From assembly GCA_905178155.1 (NCBI GenBank), contig CAJINV010000003.1:10237979-10301978 (forward strand): DNA of 64,000 bases, given 5' to 3'. Below the pieces are notes generated by a model that saw only the letters and a program-made list of their open reading frames with translations, ran no database searches and was not told the DNA's origin. The stretch is from Amoebophrya sp. A120. Its lineage: Eukaryota > Sar > Dinophyceae > Syndiniales > Amoebophryaceae. The position numbers were made by a program, and so were the translations under genes. Of this stretch, positions 11,690-22,400 are shown in pieces; within the stretch, counting starts at the first letter, position 1, and each line of letters begins with the position of its first letter.

Positions 11690-12500
11690 TAGCACGGGCG
11701 GTCGCTCCGCGCCCGCCGGCCCGGCGACGAGGGGGTGCAAGGGGGGCGGGGGAGAAAAGTGCCAGGCAGCCAGTGGCCAACGCCACATGCCCAAACTATA
11801 TTAGCGCGATAAGCGAAATAAAAGAGAAACGGCCGCGGCGGAAAGGCAGGGGGGGCGCTGCGTGTGGCTCTTGCCAGAAGCGAGACAGACCACAAGAAAA
11901 GAGCAGGCAGGCCAAAGCGAAAGCCCACCCACGGCCGGGGACGAGGCAAAAAGCGTTGGAAGCGAAAGGAGAAGGAGGCGGGCCGCAAAGAAACCGGGGG
12001 CACGCTGCTCGACAGTCCAAAGCAAGGAAACAAAGCAAAATCAGGCAGCCCCGGCGTGGCCCAAGGGCCCCCGTGGTCGGCAGTGCGCACGCGGCCAAGC
12101 CTGGCCTGCAGAGCCACAGGCGGCGGAGAAAGGCGCAAACTGGTGCCACATCCCTCGCAACAGGGGTGGAAGGGGAAGGGGCGCCAGAATGCAGATCGGC
12201 TGCAGCCCGGGGCAGCCAAGCGCGGAACGCCAGGCATCTAAGCCAAGGCCAAGGGCCCAGACCAGGGCAGGCAGGTCCGAAGGCCACCCGGGGGTCGGGC
12301 AGCGGGCGCCGCGGTTCGTCCCAGCGAGTTTCCCAATTTGGCAGGTTTTCCTACTAGTGTTTCCGTTTTCCCCAAAATCGGGCTTTTTGTCACTAGTGGC
12401 TCTATTAGTGGGCGCCTTCACTAATGGCGCCTGTCACTAGTACCTCTCGCGCCTTTCTGTCACGCTAAAAACACTAGCAGGATTGCTACTAGTGCCCGTG
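11690..12500 (+). mobile_element. GC-rich dispersed element, copy A (diverged, right end altered)
   Basis: It starts TATCTAGCACGGGCGG followed by CTCCGCGCCCGCCGGC and matches the start of copies B and C. It shares internal blocks such as GCCCAAACTAT and CGGAAAGGCAGG. The last 160 bp carry repeated CACTAGT/ACTAGTG motifs, as in the other copies. It is about 300 bp shorter than B and C. All six frames are fairly open, but none resembles a transposase or polymerase. Confidence 0.75.
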
Positions 12501-13478
12501 GGGCCGCGTACATTCATCAACTCCAGCACAGCTGAGGCATGTTTTTTTCGCGCCGCGGCCAAGCGGTGCTGTGTTTAGGAACGCGACGGAGCAGTGGGAG
12601 CGGCCGAGATGCAGTGTTGTAGATGTAGCTGTGCTTTGGAGTGAGGTCATGTAGCGAGGTCATGAGCGTTCAGTTCTCATGTGGTAGTTGAAGTTGTAAC
12701 AGATATCGTCCTCACGCTCACCGATCGAAGATTTTTCGCAGCACATAGGAAACGACGTAGTCATGCACTATTAATATAAATTAAAAAACGTAAACCTAAA
12801 CGCTGTCAATGTTTAAGCTCACACAGCGACAACGTGTAGCATACGTAGCTGCCTCCTGCGTGTGCTATATGCTTTGCACCATACCCACACGCGGGCGCAT
12901 GTCCTAGCTACGTATATAATACTACACGCGACGCGCTGCGCACGCGCCGAAAGATGCTTAGTATAAATATGCATAAGCACAAACGTTGACCCGCGCGCGC
13001 GCGGCGCGCGCCACGACAGATCCTTGCCATATGCCTGCATATGTCGATGGATCCGCGCGCGCGCGGCGCACGTCACGGAAAAGCTTAAGCTTTGCTACGT
13101 GCCTACATATGTCGATCCGCGCGTATACAGTGCGCGTCCCTAAGAAAACCTTGCTCCTATCATGAGCATATGTCTATCCGCCCCGAAAATGTTTTTACGT
13201 ACATGCGGTTGCGCCTGCATGTGGCGCCGCTCGGTGCGCCAGGTGGCGCGGTCGGTTTCGACGTTCGGTGGGCCGCCTACATGTCCCAAAAACCTGGCAT
13301 GACTTGGCATACTTACATGACCTACATGCCCTGCAGGCTATATGTGCAAAATTTTGCTGAGAGTAATGTAAAAGTTGCAAACTTATTCGTTAAAGTTTGG
13401 ATTTGATGTAGCTGAGGTTGAGGCCGTAAGGTCATAGCGCACGCACTTTAATTTAAAGTCCAGCATCAGCAGCAAAGC
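12501..13478. other. Spacer upstream of P2X with CG-rich and CATATG repeats
   Basis: Bases 12985-13075 contain two copies of a unit with CCGCGCGCGCGCGGCGC and a CATATGTCGATGGATC-like motif; a third CATATGTCGAT lies near 13106. Short ORFs here are compositional. No TATA box could be assigned to the P2X start. Confidence 0.45.
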
Positions 13479-16400
13479 ATGGCAGCCCAGGGAGGCGTGG
13501 AGCTGCGCGGCGTCGTGGAGGAAGAAGAGGAGGAGGGGCCCGCGGTCGAGGGCGAGATCGAGCCTGTGAAAGACGCCGACAATGCGGACCAGGGTTTCGA
13601 CTGGAATCGTTCGTGTGCCTACAAAACGATGAAAATAGTGCGCGTGCGTGATCGCTACCTGGGAATGCTTTATTGGGCCATCGTGGTGGGCGTCATACTG
13701 TACATTGTCATCGTGGCTGTAGGACTTGATGGAAAGCACCAAAGACAGGAGCCCGGGCTTGGAAGCACGATAGTGAAGTTCCGCGGTAAGGCCTTCAACG
13801 CCAGAAAAGAAGCCTTCGATCAGGCGGATTTGAGGTATGTGCACTGACATTGTGTTGCGGAACGCGAGCTATAGTCTCGGTGTTGCGGCAGCCCTTTTGT
13901 TTCTCTCCTTGTTTGCGCAATGAATTTGTGCCGCAAGAGCACTACAAAAAACCCAAATGCGTGTACCGACGTCACCAGTTTTGTTGATTGATGTAGGTAG
14001 GAATTATCTGCATTGGCGTTTATTTTTTAATACGTTCATGCTCATGGGGCAGGGGCTGATTATTTAAGAATAAGATTAAATATATGTTGTTGTTCTTTTC
14101 GCAGCAGTTTTTTCTTTCGGGAATCAATTGATGCGTCTTGCGTGATGTTGTATGGAATTGCAACTAACAGTGGCATGCTTTTGCAAATAATGATGAGATA
14201 CCCTGAAATCGAGCCGGGCGGTGCTTTTATTGTGACCCGTAGCGTGACCATGAAGGAACAGTCTCCCGGTGCGTGTGTTGATTATGATAAGCCGTGCAAA
14301 GCGGGCGACGACGACCCAAACGTGTGCACGGACTGCGATGCCGCGAGCAAGCATTGTAACTCTCCGCGTTCATGGTGCCCGAGCATCGGCGCTGGGAATG
14401 TAGCAAAATTGACCGACGACGGGAGCACCATCATGGTAGAGGAAATGGTTTCGGGCATGGAAGAAGGAGTCGTGGAGTTTTTCGCGGGCATCTCCTTCCC
14501 TGGAATGGCCAAGAAGTTTTACGTGGCCGGGCAAACAGAGGAAGATCCGCAAGGAGTCCACGAGCTCCGGAATGTCACGCTGGCCAATCTGCTCCAGAAT
14601 GCGGAAACGACCTACGCCGACGTGAAACAGACTGGGGCGGTGCTGGCTGTTGCCTTCTACTGGAACTGTGATGTGCGGTATTAGAGGAAAAAGTTGTCCC
14701 TCGCTATCATTCGATCAGCATTCGGATCATCATCATCATCAGCATTCGCTGCATCCATCGTTTTTTTGTTCTTCGTAGAGGAGTCTGTGGGGAGCCGGAA
14801 GATATTTATTTATAGCAAGCGAGCACCATTGTTTTAGTTTTAAGCGATCACCATTGTGAGGCTCCGGATCATGAGGGCCAAATGTTGGAAAAAAGACCAC
14901 AAAAATTTGCAAGCCTCTTTTTTTCCCATGGCGAGGAACGCCACGCGCCGTGGCGTGTTGTGCTCCCTGGCTTCAAGTCATGCGTGGGCTATTTTTCCAG
15001 TTTGCTTCGCGATTCACTTCATATTTTAAACGTTTTGCCGAAATTCGCGGGCTTCCTCTCATCCCGATTGTAGGTTGTGTGGTGGGCGCAGTTAGATTTC
15101 TATTCCGTTTGCCGGATCGATAACACCGTCGACCCTGTGACCATATGCAAGGCGCTTCCCGGTTTTTCCGGTTTGCCTTGTTGCTTCTTTTCAATTTACC
15201 AAAAAAAGTTCCCAACTTCATACCCTTTCAAAAAGTTTCCGATAACACGAGCGGAATCGGAAAGATTTCGCGAATGTGTCCGAGAGTTTTCGTTCTCTTT
15301 TTTTTCTCTTTTCGTGTTTTTTCGCGAAAGTCGATTTTTGTCATTTTTTGAATTTGCCACTTTTTTTCAAACAATGTCAATCCGTTACGGATTGACATTC
15401 GCAGCGAAATTTATAATCAATGCGAGTCGTATGAGACCTACACAGCAATCGCATTGCTCCCATTGCTCGCATTGGTCGCCTCGTAAAGACGTGGCGCCAG
15501 GATGCCCAAGATGGCCCTCCCAGCACCCTCCCCCGCTTAGTATCTGGTGACCGTGTCGCGATTCGCGGCGGCGTGGCCGCCTACCATTCTTTTTTTCGAA
15601 AGTGACGGCCCAGAAAAAAAAAGAAGTCGGGGCCGCGCCGGCAATAGTTAACAACGAGGCCCACTCGTGGCGCTTCTAAATGAGGCCACAAAGGTGGCCG
15701 CATTTTAGGCAGTGCGGGCACTAGTAGGCCGAGGCTACTTAGCAAGAATAGGCCTAGGCGCGAGATGTTTCGTTCTTAGGCTGCCACCCGCCGGGAGTAA
15801 GCTAGGGGGCCAGGCCGCGCACCGAGTGGCGCGCCCGCTCGTGTTGTGTTCTGGCGCAGGCAAAGCTCCACACTGGCCGCAGCGCTAGGTGCGGGGTGGC
15901 GTATTCTAAAACGGCGGCTCGGTCGGGTGGGAAGTACCGATGACGGAGGGGGCCGCGGGCCGTTCGGCGCGCTCGTATGGGGATCGTATTGGTCCGATTG
16001 CTCGCATTGGTCGCCTCGTGCTGACCCTGGATTCTTATAAATTTCGCTGACATTGTTTTAGTTACCGCCTCGGGCTGCTTTCCCAAGTATCAACAAGATC
16101 GAACCCCAGTAGAGGCAAAAGGAGCAAAATCATAACTCCCGGAAAAAATAAAGCGAAAAGATTTGCCCTTGTGTGTTTGCATTTCTCGCGACCGGCCCGG
16201 CCTTGCCTGTCCCCGCTCAGATGTTGGCAGCCTGGGCATGGTTTCGGGCCTTGGCCTCCAGATTGAGGCCGCGGAGTTTGCTGCAGCGCCTGTTCGGAAG
16301 TTTTGATCTGTCCAATGGTCGGCCAGGTTTGGTTTCCGTGCCTTTGGCGTTGTCTTTTTGGGTTTAGGGTTTTGTTTAGGGTTAGGGTTTAGGGGGTAGA

Positions 16401-19400
16401 GGGGCGCGATTTTTTTCGGACACGCGGCAATTTATGTGAGACGAGAAATCTGAAACAATTCAAAAACTTTTTTCTTGGAATTTTTTTCCGGGATTTCTGA
16501 TTTTATGCAGCAGCCGCAGGAGAATCATCCTATGGGATGGCCAATGCTCTATGGGAGCGATCTTCTGCGGAGAAGTGCTGGCGCCGGCATCGTGGAGCGC
16601 CTACCCCTCTATCATAAGAGAATCTGCCTGGGTCTCTGTCCGTCTATAGGCAAGAAGCCTCGCGATCCATCCGCGGTCGGAGCCGCAAACTGCAACAGCC
16701 TGCCAGCCGCAAAAGTCCCGAAGTAAAAACAGGGCGGGGGGGGCGGGGAAAATCAGCAGACCCAAGGGTCTACCGTCTGCACTAACGTGCTCAGGTTCTG
16801 GATACCGTGCAAAGGCTAGGGCGGGGAAAGTATAAGACACCGCCCGACCAGCCTCAGCCTTGACTCACAGGCTCGCAAGACTCCTGCTGTGCGGGCATAC
16901 GTTTTACGCAGTAGTCGCAGGAGGATCATCCTATGGGATGGCCAATGCTCTATGGGAGCGATCTTCTGCGAGGAAGTGTTGGCGCCCGCATCGTGGAGCA
17001 CCTACCCCAACGCCGGAGGAGCAACGCGCCGAAGCAGGACAAAGAACCCCGAGCCGCCCAGCGGCAGACAGATGAATTTGGGCAACGGACCGAGCCCCAT
17101 CGATGAGGACGCGACAGAAACGAAGGCGAAGAAAAGACAAGGGGCGCGCAGTCTCTCTCTCCGTGCCACGTCTCTCTGTGAACAAAAGGCAATAGACAGA
17201 GATAAAATCCAATGGGTGTGAGGCCCGCGAAGGTGCGTGGCAATCAATGGAGCAAACTATGCGGCGCCGAGGATCAAATAATGTATCCCAAAAAGAACAG
17301 ACTCCAGACAAGCCCCGGGCCGTCTCAAATAGCTTGCGCACTGGTTCAATATAGTAGACAAACGCGGAAGCTATTTTTTCGCCTTCGCCTTGGCCTCATG
17401 CACAGCCCCCGCCCGCTCCGGTTCGAAACCCCAGCGGCACTTCTCGGCAACGCGCTTGATCTCTTCGCAAGAGGTCGGCGGGGAATGGCGGTAGACACAG
17501 CTACGCCGCTCGCGCTTGCCCTTCTCCAGGAACGTCGCACAAGGGCCGCGACTACTGCCCGGGCCGTTCTCCGTACGCCGGCGCTTCGCGTCGTCGTCCT
17601 TATCCCCCGGGGGCTTAGTGTTGTTCTCGATTCGCACCAGGCACAGGCCCTGGAGCCAGTCCCACACCCGAAGGGCGTAGAGTTGGACGCTGTCCACCTG
17701 CGCCACCTTCTTGAAGCCCCCCGCCCGGCAGCACCAAAGTCGCCAAATCGGCGCGCCGCACTTTGTGGAGGATTTTCGTGAGCTTCTCCGGACCCAGCAA
17801 AAACCCGAAGCGCAGGATGACTGTGAGCGCCCAGCCGTTCACGAGGTGCACTGCCTCGCCCGCCATGAAAATGGCCGCCGTCACAATCTGGACCATGTGC
17901 GTGATGTCCTTCGCAGTGATCTGGTGAAGGGTTCGCTCTTCGACGTGTTTACACAAGGCGGACCAGGCGGGCGAGGAACAAAGGCAATCCGGGGCGACTC
18001 CAGCCTGCGCGGCCACGGCTTCGAGTCCCTTTTTCTCCGTCGTCATCTTGGTGGCGACTTCCCCCAAGACTTTGCCCAAAGCCCCGGAACGGGCCTGCTT
18101 CGCGGCAGCTTCCGCACCCCCATCCTGCTGCTCTTGCAGCTGCAGCTGCTCAGCAGGAAGCTCATCACGGCCGTCCATTTTTGCGCGACAGAGGAAAAAT
18201 AGATGGCGCTCACGACTGAAGTCTGAGGACACAATATCGAAAATCCACGGAGGACGTCTCAAGTTCCCTAGCTCCCTGGAAAGACAAAACAAAGCAGGAA
18301 GAAGCGCGCGCCAAATTTGCAGGAGACCGAAGTGATCAAAGTAAGATCCTGCCGGGGATTTAAGCGCGCAGGATGGGCCGAGCGCCGCAAAAGCAAGAAC
18401 AGAGCCCCATTTCTAGGCCACGAAGATTGTAACCCCGATCCAAATGGGCCACCGCCGAGAGTGTGAGGAGAGAGAGACCCGGGCCGCCACTTGCAGCGAG
18501 AGCTGAAATTTACAGGAACCAGGAAGGACGGCGAAGCTAACAGCCCCAGGAACATGAGCCGAGAGAATTTCTGGAATCTGCACGGAACCAAGTAGCCGCG
18601 TAGCGCGGTGCAATTTGCGGAAAAACAGAGAGCGGGCAGAACCTACAAAATCCCGAGGGAAGTGTCTCGCTTGGGCACTTCGTGCAGTCCTTTCGTGCGG
18701 CTATAATAGCACACCTTGGCGGGGGACGCCCAACGTGAAGGATTCGCAATGACTAAACTACTATGGCCGTGCTCCAATAGAGTTAGGAGAAGGCCAGTCC
18801 GCAGGCTATGGGAAGAAAGTAGTTTGTATCTCATACCTGCCTGCGCGACAATCGCTCAACATCGATCCCCCGAACCGCATAGAGGGCCCCCCGGTACGCG
18901 TGCAGGCACGACGCACGGCCTCCGGATTCGCGGGAACACTTCACCCGAATCGCCTGCGTGGCATTGCTCTTCAACACTACTCCCCGCAAGTCTAGGCCAG
19001 TGGAGTGCTGCCCCCACAGGATTTTTATCCCGGCGCCGACTTTCAGCGCCTCCGACTCCCGCAACCCAAAATCAACCAGATCGGGCCCCAGTCCCGGCAA
19101 ATTATAAAAATTCATGGCGCGACTTTGAAAAAATTCGCCGACGACTTCTCTTTCGAAAAAAAATCGGGCGCGGATGATGGGGGTTTCTACATTTTCCGTA
19201 TTGCCCCTCGTCCTTCGCGGCTTCCGTGTGTGCCTTTGGGTGTGTTGGGCCTTTGGGGTGGTTCGCGTTTTGCCGGAAGAGTGCCGAGCCCCCCGGTGTC
19301 TTTTGTTTTTTCCCAGGATTCTTCCGCGCCCGGGGGAGGGGCAGTTGTTTTTTGCCGACGGCCGGCCGGGTTTTTTTCCGGGATTTGGAACGCGGAGCCG

Positions 19401-22400
19401 GTAATTTATTACGACAAAAAAAATTTTTATTACGACAAAAAATTTAAAAAAATTCAAAAAAATTCAAAAAAAATTGTCGTGAACAAAACGGCTTAGAAAT
19501 CCCTATGGTTTGGGATTTGTCGCCTTTTTTCAATTTTTTTCCGTTTTTTTGACAGATGATTGACAGATGATTGGTCGTAAGAAATGCAGAAAAAAACTGC
19601 AAATGTCCCGTCTGGGTATGAAGTTCAATTTGGAGTATGTGGGTCGTGGCCCGCTGCTCGACAGCCCCTTGGCCTTTCTTAGGGGCCGGCGCCCCCGTTG
19701 TTGTGCTTCCCTCGGCCGGCCCTTTTTCTTTCTGGGGTTCCCCTTTTTCACCTTCGCCTGCGCCCTCCTTTTATCTTTGCCTTCCCTGGGCCCGTGGATT
19801 CGTCGCAGATCTCGGGCCACCACGTCCTTCGGGCGGGATTTTTTTCTTCTCCGAAAGTCTTTCGAAAGTCCCGGCATGAATTTTTATAATTCGAGCCCAC
19901 TGGCGGCCGATCTGGTTGACCAAAAAGAAAAACCAGCAGAAGCTGGGCCCGGTCTATTGTGTTCCCGATCTGCGTAATGCGCTCCCGAAAAAGTGGCGCT
20001 TTCTGGCTGTGGTTGAACACGTATACAAGTGCACAGCTCCCCCTCCCCCTCAAAATATTCCTCCTTCATAATATTTCGCAATTTATTTGGTTGCCAAGTG
20101 GTGCGCTTTTATGTCACCAAGTGCTGCACTTTTGTGCCATTAAATCGCGCACGTTTCGACTCCAATAAATGCGCAGCGATCGCGTTGCGTTTTGTGGCAG
20201 CAAACGCGTCGCAAAAGGTCGCGGGCCCGGGTCGTGTTCGTGCCTTTGATCGGTCGAGCCTGTGATCTCCGCACACCTGGCGCAGAAATGAATCGGGGCC
20301 AGATGACTGCGTCAGGAATGATAATGAACAAGGAGACGGCAGCAAGCAACCAGAAGAAAAGGGCGGGCCTTCTTCTGCGTGTAAGAAGTTGCAAGACTTC
20401 TGGCAAATGCTCGCCAAGTCGCCAGCTTTTGCGTCGTCAAGTCAGCGACTTTTTTGCGACCTCGGAAATCAGCTCAAAGAGTGTTGCTCTTTGATCGCTA
20501 ATCGCGATGCTATGGGCCCACTCACCCTCATGAGGGAAAGTGGACAACTTTGGCGAGGGGGAGTGAGCCCATAGCATCGCGATTAGCGAAACGCGCAGCG
20601 TTTTGGCCCCGGCAAATCGTCCCCATAGCGCGCAGGCTAGCTCCTAGAAAAAAACTAAAAAAGTGCGCGCTTTGTCATTCAAGTCATTCGCTTTTTGTCA
20701 CTCAAGTCAGCGACTTTCCGAGCTCGGATCTGCGAGCCGCAAAAAAGGAACAAAAAGTATCACACTTCGATGGCTAATCGCGATGCTATGGGCCCACTCC
20801 CCCTCATGAGGGGAAGGGAACAGCTTTGGTGAGGGGGGGTGAGGCTAAAGCATCGCGATTAGCTTTCACAGCATGGCGAGAGACTGCAAACGTTTGCGAC
20901 GCTTTTGGCCGCATAAAAAGCAACGCAAACGCTTCGCATTTGGGGCCGAATTGTGCGCGATTTGATGACATGAAAGCGCGTTATTTGGTGACATAGAAGC
21001 GCGCTACTTGGTAACCAAGTAAGTGCTTAAGTATTAATATTTTGAGGGCCGGGGAAGCTGTGCCGCAAACTACTGAGAAGGGACCAGATGGAACCCTCCT
21101 CGACCTCGGTGAGTGAGAGCTGCCCACTTCCCCGCCCCTGTTTCATCACTAGGCTGGCGTCGTCGTCAAAAGTCTTGTAGTCCGTGGCTAAAGAAATCGC
21201 CACAAAATTCTCCAGACCCCGGTAGGAAACATACAGGCCAGGGATCGACTCCCTGCGCCCTGGAGATTCTTTCGTGCTTCACTATGCGGGACTTCGTTGT
21301 CGAGGCGGAGGACAGCGAAGTCATTTGCCCGAGAAACTGAACGCACTGCGACAAAGCCACTGGATCGGCCGCGAGCCGGCGCGGCGTCTGCGTTTGCGCT
21401 GAGGTGCGAGGCTTGCGAGTCGTGTCACCCGCTGCAGGAGCAGCAAAATCCTTGGCCCCCGACGCCACACCTTCCAAAACCTGCGCTACCCTGTCGCCCC
21501 ACGGGAGCGGCGCGCGCGCATGTTCCTTTTGGCGAGTTTCTTGCTTCTCTTTCAGACTTTTGAGTACATGAAGCATGGCGAAAAGTGGTAGAAACAAAGC
21601 ACGCAGGCCGGTATTCCAAATCCCAGCGGTACTATTGTACGGAAAAAGCGAATAGCGGCGACAGGAGGAATCTATCCGGGAAAGCAGTGTGCTCAAAACC
21701 CTGAGAAAAGAGCAACGTAGCCAAAATAAGAGGGACTGGGACAGGGCCGAACTAAAATGCCCAAGGGGAATGATCTCCAACGCCGCAGCTTGCTTCACTC
21801 AGCAAAATACTCTGACCCAAGCAATTCACCACAGCGATCCCATTTCGGTCGGACAGTCTCGGTCTCGCAGAGCGATGAGAGAAGAGAGGTCAACAGCCAC
21901 AGGCTAGCGCTCCTGTCAGGGAGAAAGTTCGCAAGGGTAACGGGCCCGAACCGCCAGCGCCAGACGACCCCTCCTCCCATCGCAAAGCGAGGCCACAGAC
22001 TCAGACTGTTGCCCCTTCGGGCAAACAGTCCACAAGTACCGTCTCCCCACCGCGGGAAGGGCACAAAAGCCATCCCTGCCACAACTTCAGCTAGGGGAAG
22101 CAAAGGGCTCGCCTCCTCACATCGAGGAGGGCACCACGCTCCTCCCCCCACAGCAGGAAGAGGAGACTACGCACACCCTTGCTACATCAGCGTAAGGCTC
22201 TGACAAGCTCACTCTCTTCACATCAAAGAGAGGAGGACGGCGCTCCCCTTCCCACATCGAGAAGGGGGGCAGACTACTACCACGGCAGGGGCGTAACTCC
22301 TTGGAACCTGAGAAAATACAGCAGAGAAAAACCAGCAGAGCCAAGGGTCTACCGTCTGCGCTAACGTTCTCAGGTTCTGGATGCCGTGCAAAGGCTAGGG

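Noticed and set aside
11491-12440. ORFs of up to 288 codons within element copy A (and similar ones in B and C)
   Set aside because: Equivalent frames are broken or shifted between the three copies and show no domain; more likely openness of a GC-rich repeat than a gene.
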